Source: Microbacterium azadirachtae
GTDB taxonomy: Bacteria > Actinomycetota > Actinomycetes > Actinomycetales > Microbacteriaceae
Length of the DNA: 64,000 bases
Direction: 5' to 3'
NCBI RefSeq assembly: GCF_000956505.1
Contig: NZ_JYIX01000029.1
Span: 85,007 to 149,006, forward strand
Shown here: piece by piece, positions 58,196 to 64,000 of the stretch
Layout of the letters: every line of letters begins with the position of its first letter
How positions within the stretch are numbered: the first letter of the stretch is position 1
The notes under the pieces: model-generated
What the model was told of the DNA's origin: nothing
What the model saw: only the letters and a program-made list of their open reading frames with translations
Database searches by the model: none
Position numbers and translations under genes: made by a program

Positions 58196-59494
58196 ATGCC
58201 GCCGTTCACCCGCACCCCGACCTCGCGCGAACTGCGGCAGGACGTGCTCCTGGCCGGCGTCGTGCTCGTGGGCGGGATCCTGAGCGCCGCCCTGTCGTCG
58301 ATCGCGAAGGTCTACGGCACGGCGCAGGCCGAGCTGTGGACCGCGATCCCGTACGTCGTCGTCATCTCCGCGGCGCTGGCGGTGCGGAGGAGATGGCCCG
58401 CCGCGGTCGCGGTCGTGGTGTCGCTCGCCTTCGTGGTGGCGACCTCGCTGCACGTCCCCGAGATCTACGCCGGCAACATCGCGATGTTCATCGGCCTCTA
58501 CACGGTGGGCGCCTGGATGAACGCGCGCCGCCGTGCGTTCCTGGTGCGCGCGGGGATCATCGTGGTGATGGCCGTGTGGCTCGTCATCGAGATGTACCGG
58601 CAGGCGATCGATCAGGCGCACAAGGCGGATGTCGTGGCCGGGATGTTCTCCCCGCTCGTGGCGTTCCTCATGCTGCAGGTGCTGCTGAACGTGCTGTACT
58701 TCGGCGGCGCCTACTATTTCGGCGAGCGCAGCTGGGCCGCCGCCCGTCAGCGCGCGGCACTCGAACAGCGCACCGCAGAGCTCGAGCACGAACGGGCGCT
58801 CAGCGCCGCCCAGGCCGTCGCGCTGGACCGCGTGCGCATCGCTCGCGAACTGCACGACGTGGTCGCGCACCATGTCTCGGTCATGGGCGTGCAGGCGGGC
58901 GCCGCGCGCATGATGATCCCGCAGGATCCGCAGGCCGCCACCGCGATCGTCACCGGCATCGAGGCGTCGGCCCGCGACGCCATCCGCGACTTCCATCAGC
59001 TCCTCGACACGCTGCGCGCCCCCGGCGACAGCGACGACGGCTCCTCGACCGTCGGGATCGACGACATCGCCGAGCTCGCCGCGGCGTCGACCGCGGCGGG
59101 CCTGCCCACGCGACTGCAGGTGGTCGGCGAGGCCGTACCGGTGCCACGCGTGACCGCGGTCAACCTCTACCGGATCGCCCAGGAGTCGCTCACGAACGCC
59201 CGCCGTCACGCCGGCCCCGACGCCGTCGCGGATGTGAGGATCCGCTACGAGCAGGGCTCCGTCGAGCTCGAGGTCGTGAACACGGGGCGGGTGGTCACGG
59301 GGCTCCGCCCCGGCCTCGGCCAGCTCGGCATGCGCGAGCGGGCGACCGCGTCCGGCGGGTCGATCGAGCTCGTGGCCCGTCCGGCCGGCGGATTCCGGGT
59401 GCGGGCGACGCTGCCCGTGGCCGCGACGCCCGCCGACGGCGCCGTGGTGGAGTCGGCACGCGGTGCGCTGAGCGGCCGGAGGAAGACGAAGTGA
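58196..59494 (+). CDS. NarL-type sensor histidine kinase
   Basis: A 432-residue membrane kinase with about five N-terminal helices (residues 18-180), then a coiled coil (AARQRAALEQRTAELEHERAL), a HisKA_3 domain (ALDRVRIARELHDVVAHHVSVMGVQAGAARMMI: H-box) and an ATPase domain (NLYRIAQESLTNARRHAG: N-box; GLGQLGMRERATASGGSI: G-box). ATG 58196 is 6 bases after TACGGT (58184-58189), so leaderless translation is likely. The open frame extends upstream but without a credible start. Its stop overlaps the regulator start (GTGA). Confidence 0.9.
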   Translation: MPPFTRTPTSRELRQDVLLAGVVLVGGILSAALSSIAKVYGTAQAELWTAIPYVVVISAALAVRRRWPAAVAVVVSLAFVVATSLHVPEIYAGNIAMFIGLYTVGAWMNARRRAFLVRAGIIVVMAVWLVIEMYRQAIDQAHKADVVAGMFSPLVAFLMLQVLLNVLYFGGAYYFGERSWAAARQRAALEQRTAELEHERALSAAQAVALDRVRIARELHDVVAHHVSVMGVQAGAARMMIPQDPQAATAIVTGIEASARDAIRDFHQLLDTLRAPGDSDDGSSTVGIDDIAELAAASTAAGLPTRLQVVGEAVPVPRVTAVNLYRIAQESLTNARRHAGPDAVADVRIRYEQGSVELEVVNTGRVVTGLRPGLGQLGMRERATASGGSIELVARPAGGFRVRATLPVAATPADGAVVESARGALSGRRKTK

Positions 59495-60210
59495 GCGCTC
59501 CGACCCGCGTGCTGATCGTCGACGACCACGCCATGCTCCGGGCGGGGTTCCGCACGATCCTCGATCTGCAGCCCGACATCGAAGTCGTCGGCGAGGCCGG
59601 CACCGGATCCGAGGCCGTGGATCTCGCCGGATCCGTGCTGCCCGACGTGATCACGATGGATGTGCAGATGCCCGACATGGACGGGCTCGAAGCGACCAGG
59701 CGGATCAGGGCCGACGGGCGGATCCACGCGTCGATCGCGATCGTGACGACCTTCGACCGCGACGACTACCTGTTCGACGCGCTGGACGCCGGCGCGAGCG
59801 GCTTCCTGCTGAAGAACGCCGGTCCCGAGGAGCTCGTCGCGGCCGTTCGCGCCCTGGCCGCCGGCGACGGCATGCTCGCGCCCGAGGTGACCCGCCGGGT
59901 GCTGCAGCGGTTCGCGGCGCGGACGGCCGGGGCGGCCGGGACGGCCGAGGTCCCGGCCTCCGAGCGGCACTCGACCACGGCGATCGGATCCACCGCACTG
60001 CCGAGTGCGGCGCTGCCTGAGCCGCTCACCGACCGTGAGGCCGAGGTGCTGCGGCTGGTCGCCGAGGCCTGGAGCAACGCCGAGATCGCGGCGGAGCTGT
60101 TCATCGGCGAGGCGACCGTGAAGACGCATGTGTCGCGCATCCTGCAGAAGCTCGGCGCCCGCGACCGCGTGCAGGCGGTGGTGCTGGCGCACCGGCTGGG
60201 CCTGGCGTAG
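59491..60210 (+). CDS. NarL/FixJ-family response regulator
   Basis: A 239-residue regulator with receiver domain (TRVLIVDDHAMLRAGFRTIL; phosphoacceptor Asp in DVITMDVQMPDMDGL; Lys in GFLLKNAGP) and C-terminal LuxR helix-turn-helix (LTDREAEVLRLVAEAWSNAEIA, LFIGEATVKTHVSRIL). A longer than usual linker of about 30 residues, rich in Ala and Thr, joins the domains. GTG 59491 has GGAGGAAG upstream and overlaps the kinase stop by four bases. Likely targets are the divergent MFS exporter and its own operon. Confidence 0.93.
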   Translation: MSAPTRVLIVDDHAMLRAGFRTILDLQPDIEVVGEAGTGSEAVDLAGSVLPDVITMDVQMPDMDGLEATRRIRADGRIHASIAIVTTFDRDDYLFDALDAGASGFLLKNAGPEELVAAVRALAAGDGMLAPEVTRRVLQRFAARTAGAAGTAEVPASERHSTTAIGSTALPSAALPEPLTDREAEVLRLVAEAWSNAEIAAELFIGEATVKTHVSRILQKLGARDRVQAVVLAHRLGLA

Positions 60211-60275
60211 TCGCGCGCGGGCGGTGCCGTCCTGCAGAGTGGGCCGGCATGCCCGCGCCCCGCTAGCCTCTCCCC

Positions 60276-61493
60276 ATGTCCGAAACCGCGAGCCCCCCGG
60301 CGCCCCGCCCTCGCACGTCGCCGTCCCGGCCGATCATGGCCGGGGTCGTCACGGCGCTCGTCGGGTTCACGAGCTCGTTCGCGGTGGTGCTCACCGGCCT
60401 CGCCGCGGTCGGCGCGACCCACGCCCAGGCCGCCAGCGGACTGCTCGCGCTCTGCCTCACGATGGGCGTCGCCGGCCTCGTGCTGGCCTGGCGCTATCGC
60501 ATGCCCATCACCTCCGCCTGGTCGACGCCGGGCGCGGCGCTGCTCGCCGCCTCGGGCTCGATCGAGGGAGGCTGGCCCGCCGCCGTCGGCGCCTTCCTGA
60601 TCGTCGCCGGTCTCATCCTGCTCACGGCGCTCGTGCCGCAACTCGGATCCCTCATCGCCGCGATCCCGCCGTCGATCGCGCAGGCCATGCTCGCGGGCGT
60701 GCTGCTGCCGCTGTGCCTCGCCCCGATCACCGGGCTCAGCAAGAACCCGTGGGCGGTGATCCCTGTGATCCTGACCTGGCTGGTGTTCGCCCGGCTCGCG
60801 CCCCGCTGGGCGGTACCGCTGGCGTTCCTCGCGGCGACGGTGGTCATCGTGATCGGGATCGTGACCCGCAGCTCTCCGACGGGTTCCGGAACCGTCCTGG
60901 ATCCGGCCGCGCTGCTGCCGCACCTCGAGTTCACGATGCCGACGTTCACCGTCGGGGCACTCGTCGGCATCGCCCTGCCGCTGTTCATCGTGACGATGGC
61001 GTCGCAGAACGTGCCCGGCGTGGCGGTGATGCGCAGCTTCGGCTACGAGGTGCCGTGGCGTCCGGCCATGCTCGCGACCGGCATCGGAAGCGCCCTCGGC
61101 GCCTCCGTCGGCGGACACGCGATCAACCTCGCCGCGATCAGCGCGGCCCTCGCCGCCGCCCCCGACGCGGAGCCGGATCCGAAACGCCGCTGGATCGCCG
61201 GCGTCTCGACCGGGGCGTCGTACCTGGTGCTGGGCGCGTTCTCCGCCGCGTTCGCCGCGCTCGTGGTGCTCGCCCCCGTCGCGGTGATCCCGGCCGTCGC
61301 CGGCCTCGCGCTTTTCGGCGCGTTCGGATCCGCCGTGCAGCAGGCGATCGACGACCCCGGCGAGCGCACCCCCGCCGTGGTGACGTTCCTCGTCGCCGCA
61401 TCCGGCATGGCGTTCTGGGGCGTCAGCGCCGCGTTCTGGGCGCTTCTCGCCGGCCTGCTCGTCCGCGCCGTCCTGCACCTCGGTCGTCGCTGA
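60276..61493 (+). CDS. benE: BenE-family benzoate/H+ symporter
   Basis: A 405-residue membrane protein with about twelve helices. SRPIMAGVVTALVGFTSSFAVVLTGLAAVGAT is the opening BenE segment; PITSAWSTPGAALLAASGSI has the conserved substrate-site region, and FIVTMASQNVPGVAVMRSFGY and GASVGGHAINLAAISAALAA are further BenE hallmarks. Such proteins import benzoate or related aromatic acids, but actual cargo here is not certain and no catabolic genes are near. ATG 60276 lies 7 bases after a TAGCCT hexamer. Confidence 0.9.
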   Translation: MSETASPPAPRPRTSPSRPIMAGVVTALVGFTSSFAVVLTGLAAVGATHAQAASGLLALCLTMGVAGLVLAWRYRMPITSAWSTPGAALLAASGSIEGGWPAAVGAFLIVAGLILLTALVPQLGSLIAAIPPSIAQAMLAGVLLPLCLAPITGLSKNPWAVIPVILTWLVFARLAPRWAVPLAFLAATVVIVIGIVTRSSPTGSGTVLDPAALLPHLEFTMPTFTVGALVGIALPLFIVTMASQNVPGVAVMRSFGYEVPWRPAMLATGIGSALGASVGGHAINLAAISAALAAAPDAEPDPKRRWIAGVSTGASYLVLGAFSAAFAALVVLAPVAVIPAVAGLALFGAFGSAVQQAIDDPGERTPAVVTFLVAASGMAFWGVSAAFWALLAGLLVRAVLHLGRR

Positions 61494-61508
61494 CCCACTC
61501 CCTACTTC

Positions 61509-61793
61509 CGAGTCGTCCCCGTGGGCGCACGCCATAGCCTCCGCTGAGAGGGACGACTCGATAGGTGGGGCACCCCGTCTCCGAGTCGTCCCTGCCAGCG
61601 CACGCAATAGCCTCCGCTGAGAGGGACGACGGAAAGGGGCGGCCCGCCCCATCCCGGACCGCCCCCTTCTCCGAGTCGTCCCCGTGGGCGCACGCCATAG
61701 CCTCCGCTGAGAGGGACGACCCGATCGATGGAGCACCCCCAAGTTGAGTCGTCCCCGTCAGCGCACTCCAGAGACTCCGCTGACGGGGACGAC
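61509..61793. repeat. Tandem array of four family B palindromes
   Basis: The 420-base gap between benE and the ABC genes holds four family B units at 61509-61560, 61582-61630, 61672-61720 and 61746-61793. Units 1 and 3 are identical over 48 bases. All keep the outer arms GAGTCGTCCC and GGGACGAC and the central motif GCGCAC...CTCCGCTGA, while unit 4 has the most complete pairing (GTCGTCCCCGTCAGCG with its exact complement). Between units 2 and 3 is a further GC-rich palindrome (GGGGCGGCCCGCCCC). No gene is seen in this stretch. Confidence 0.85.
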
Positions 61794-61913
61794 CCGAAGA
61801 TGGCGGGCGGCTCCCCCGGGGGACGGACGTCTGCCGGATCCGCCGCGCGGAAGCGACACCGGATCCGCCGTAGGGGGGATGCCGGGGGCGGCGGCGCTGA
61901 ATACCGTGGAGCC

Positions 61914-62834
61914 ATGACCACAGTGCTCACCCGCACCACGACCACGGGGCTGCTCGAACTCGAGGGCCTCACCAAGAGCTACGGCGCACGGCGCGTGCTC
62001 GACGACGTCTCGTTCCGCGTCGAGCCGGGCCGGCTCACGGGCTTCGTCGGCGGCAACGGCGCCGGCAAGACCACCACGATGCGGATCGTGCTGGGGGTGC
62101 TCGGCTCCGACGGCGGCACCGTGCGCCTCGGCGGGCACGACGTCGCGGCCACCGACCGGCGCCACTTCGGATACATGCCGGAGGAGCGCGGCCTGTACCC
62201 CAAGATGAAGGTGCTCGAGCAGGTCGCGTACCTCGCGCGGCTGCACGGGTTCGGCAAGTCCGAGGCGACGGCCCGCGGCGAGGCGCTGCTGGCCGAGCTC
62301 GGACTCGGCGAGCGGCTGCACGACTCGATCGAGTCCCTCTCCCTCGGCAACCAGCAGCGCGCGCAGATCGCCGCCGCGCTCGTGCACGACCCCGAGGTGC
62401 TCATCCTCGACGAACCGTTCTCCGGACTGGATCCGCTCGCGGTCGACGTCGTCGCCGGCGTGCTGCAGGCGCGCGCCGCGCAGGGTGCCGCGATCCTGTT
62501 CTCCTCCCACCAGCTCGACGTCGTCGAGCGGCTCTGCGACGACCTCGTCATCATCGCGGGCGGCACGATCCGCGCCTCCGGCTCCCGCGAGCAGTTGCGC
62601 GCGCAGCACTCCGCACCGCGCTACGAGCTGGTCTCGGACGCCGACGCCGGATGGATCCGCTCCGAGCCGGGCATCACGGTCGTCGACTTCGAACGAGGGA
62701 CCGCGGTCTTCGACGCCGCCACCCCCGAAGACGCGCAGCGGGTGCTGCGCACCGCCCTAGGACACGGCGCCGTGCACTCCTTCGCCCCGCAGCATCCGTC
62801 CCTCGCCCAGATCTTCAAGGAGGTCATCCAGTGA
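61914..62834 (+). CDS. ABC transporter ATP-binding protein (NatA-like)
   Basis: A 306-residue ATPase subunit. Walker A is GGNGAGKTTT (in GFVGGNGAGKTTTMRIVLG), the signature is LSLGNQQRAQIAAALVHDP, Walker B VLILDEPFSGLD, and the H-loop FSSHQLDVVE. A C-terminal extension of about 85 residues (PRYELVSDADAG...) fits the DUF4162-type regulatory tail of NatA/YhaQ-like exporters. I chose ATG 61914, 6 bases after a TACCGT hexamer (61902-61907); the open frame upstream runs through repeats. It overlaps the permease gene by four bases. Confidence 0.92.
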   Translation: MTTVLTRTTTTGLLELEGLTKSYGARRVLDDVSFRVEPGRLTGFVGGNGAGKTTTMRIVLGVLGSDGGTVRLGGHDVAATDRRHFGYMPEERGLYPKMKVLEQVAYLARLHGFGKSEATARGEALLAELGLGERLHDSIESLSLGNQQRAQIAAALVHDPEVLILDEPFSGLDPLAVDVVAGVLQARAAQGAAILFSSHQLDVVERLCDDLVIIAGGTIRASGSREQLRAQHSAPRYELVSDADAGWIRSEPGITVVDFERGTAVFDAATPEDAQRVLRTALGHGAVHSFAPQHPSLAQIFKEVIQ

Positions 62835-63940
62835 GCACCCCGACCACTCAGACCGGCGCGCTCTCCGCGTCGAGCGGGATCTTCCTCGTCGCCGAGCGCG
62901 AGATCGCATCCAAGCTGCGAAGCAAGGCGTTCCTGATCTCCACCGGCATCCTGCTGCTCATCGCCCTCGCCGGCGTGCTCATCGGCGGGTTCATGAGCAA
63001 GAACACGTCGGAGACGAAGATCGCGGTGACCTCGGAGACCGCCCAGGCCGTGCAGGGCCTGCCGGGGCTCGCACCGACCGAGGTCGCCGACGCGACTGCT
63101 GCGGAGAAGCTGGTCCGCGAGGGTACGGTCGAGGCGGCGCTGATCCCTGCATCCGGCGACAGCGCGTTCGGCTACGAGATCGTGGCGCTGAAGAGCGCGC
63201 CGAACAGCCTGCAGAGCCTGCTGGCCAAGACGCCGAAGGTCACGATCCTCGAACCGGACACGACCAATCCTCTGCTGCGCTACCTCGTCGCGATCGGCTT
63301 CGGCGTGGTCTTCCTGATGGCCGCCTCGACCTTCGGCGCGACCATGGCGCAGAGCGTCGTCGAGGAGAAGTCCACTCGCGTGGTCGAGCTGCTGCTCGCC
63401 GCGATCCCCGCCCGCGTGCTGCTGGCGGGCAAGGTCATCGGCAACACGGTGCTCGCGATGGCGCAGATCCTGCTGCTCGCGGCGATCGCCGTGGTCGGGC
63501 TCATCGTGACCGGACAGAACGGCGTGCTGCAGGGGCTCGGATCGCCGCTCGTGTGGTTCGCGGTGTTCTTCCTGTTCGGCTTCGTGCTGCTGGCCTCGCT
63601 GTTCGCCGCGGCCGCGTCCCTCGTGTCGCGCCAGGAGGACATCGGATCCACGACCATGCCGATCACGATGCTCGTGATGGCGCCGTACATCCTCGTGATC
63701 ATCTTCAACGACAACCCCGTCGTGATGACGATCCTCTCGTACATCCCGTTCTCCGCCCCGGTCGCGATGCCGGTGCGGTTGTTCGTCGGCGAGGCGCAGT
63801 GGTGGGAGCCGCTGGCGTCGCTGGCGATCCTGCTCGCCGCCTGCGTGGCCGCGATCCTCGTGGCGGCGAAGATCTACGAGAACTCCCTGCTGCGCATGGG
63901 GGCGCGCGTGAAGCTGTCCGAGGCGCTCGCCGGACGCTGA
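62831..63940 (+). CDS. ABC-2 type permease (NatB/YhaP-like)
   Basis: A 369-residue membrane subunit for the ATPase just upstream. One N-terminal helix (FLISTGILLLIALAGVLIGGFM) is followed by a large external domain of about 130 residues (TSETKIAVTSETAQAVQGLPG...), then five to six helices with VVEEKSTRVVELLLAAIPARVLLAGKVIG, the conserved EExSxRxxE-type motif of NatB/YhaP/CcmB-like permeases. The pair probably exports sodium, drugs or a peptide. GTG 62831 overlaps the ATPase stop (GTGA). Confidence 0.9.
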   Translation: MSTPTTQTGALSASSGIFLVAEREIASKLRSKAFLISTGILLLIALAGVLIGGFMSKNTSETKIAVTSETAQAVQGLPGLAPTEVADATAAEKLVREGTVEAALIPASGDSAFGYEIVALKSAPNSLQSLLAKTPKVTILEPDTTNPLLRYLVAIGFGVVFLMAASTFGATMAQSVVEEKSTRVVELLLAAIPARVLLAGKVIGNTVLAMAQILLLAAIAVVGLIVTGQNGVLQGLGSPLVWFAVFFLFGFVLLASLFAAAASLVSRQEDIGSTTMPITMLVMAPYILVIIFNDNPVVMTILSYIPFSAPVAMPVRLFVGEAQWWEPLASLAILLAACVAAILVAAKIYENSLLRMGARVKLSEALAGR

Positions 63941-63947
63941 GGCGCTC

Positions 63948-64000
63948 GCATCGGGTCGGGCCGGGCCGAGCCGGGTGGGCCGGGTCGGGCCGGGCCGAGT
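63948..64000. repeat. Low-complexity GGGCCGGG/GGTCGGGCC repeats at window end
   Basis: After the permease stop the sequence is built of the short words GGGTCGGGCC and GGGCCGAG repeated with small changes up to the window end. It may be the start of a simple-repeat array. It has no hairpin with a T-run and no coding sign. Confidence 0.6.

Noticed and set aside
56938..60210. A 1090-codon open frame on the plus strand
   Set aside because: It runs antisense through the MFS gene and out of frame in the kinase; only its last 239 codons, from GTG 59491, are a real gene (response regulator).
61509..61793. Possible CRISPR array
   Set aside because: Four units with spacing of about 73-90 bases are palindromes with loops, not repeats with unique spacers.
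63941..64000. Terminator of the ABC operon
   Set aside because: The sequence is simple GGGCC-type repetition without a clear stem and loop.

Overview
The window is about 70 percent GC with dense, short-spaced genes. Many start codons lie only 6 to 8 bases after a TANNNT hexamer (leaderless transcription). Gene content (GlyRS of the single-chain type, DUF222/HNH fragment, class E sortase signal LAATG, malate synthase G, many SDR, VOC and MFS genes) points to a high-GC actinobacterium, most likely Microbacteriaceae and probably Microbacterium. This is inferred from sequence style and protein families, not from a database search.

Layout. 1-8,607: glycyl-tRNA synthetase (cut by the window edge), a VOC protein, a POT peptide transporter, an SDR oxidoreductase, an FMN-dependent alpha-hydroxy-acid oxidase, a hypothetical protein, an M13 metallopeptidase and an SRPBCC protein. 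8,790-20,285: a type IV pilus locus with pilB on the plus strand facing a minus-strand operon that runs from major pilin through three minor pilins, prepilin peptidase, PilM, PilN-like, PilO-like and PilT to PilC; an NYN-domain gene sits between pilB and pilC. 20,552-23,523: an OmpR-type two-component system, a DM13 lipoprotein and a DoxX-like protein.

23,971-30,387 is an accessory island. It is bounded on the left by a DUF1992 gene without a start and on the right by the 3' end of a DUF222/HNH gene. It carries a decayed serine recombinase and, as its main cargo, a minus-strand operon sdpC-sdpA-sdpB-sdpI plus a DCC-family thiol protein. This is an actinobacterial version of the Bacillus SDP cannibalism toxin system: SdpC pre-toxin, SdpA and SdpB maturation factors, SdpI-type immunity. 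Upstream lie two candidate operators and a broken histidine kinase gene containing a 13-base homopolymer. The hexamer GGATCC, common elsewhere in the window, is rare in the island.

30,637-50,398: MATE exporter, a NarL-type two-component system with a membrane protein, a TrmH methyltransferase, manganese transport (mntH with two operator boxes, and a DtxR/MntR regulator 1.4 kb away), DUF1003, HAD and YdeI proteins, anhydro-MurNAc kinase with a ROK kinase, pyrE, a PEBP protein, glcG-glcB (glyoxylate to malate), exonuclease III and a Cof-type HAD. 50,404-54,723: a WXG100-like protein, a calpain-family (C2) cysteine protease with a WXG/LXG-like N-terminus and a lipoprotein in one overlapping operon (a likely type VII secreted effector module), followed by a sortase-anchored surface protein. 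55,022-64,000: DHFR-like, HxlR, VOC, MFS, a second NarL-type two-component system, a BenE transporter and a NatAB-like ABC exporter.

Several unrelated families of nested intergenic palindromes (called A to G here) fill gaps between genes, sometimes as tandem arrays.
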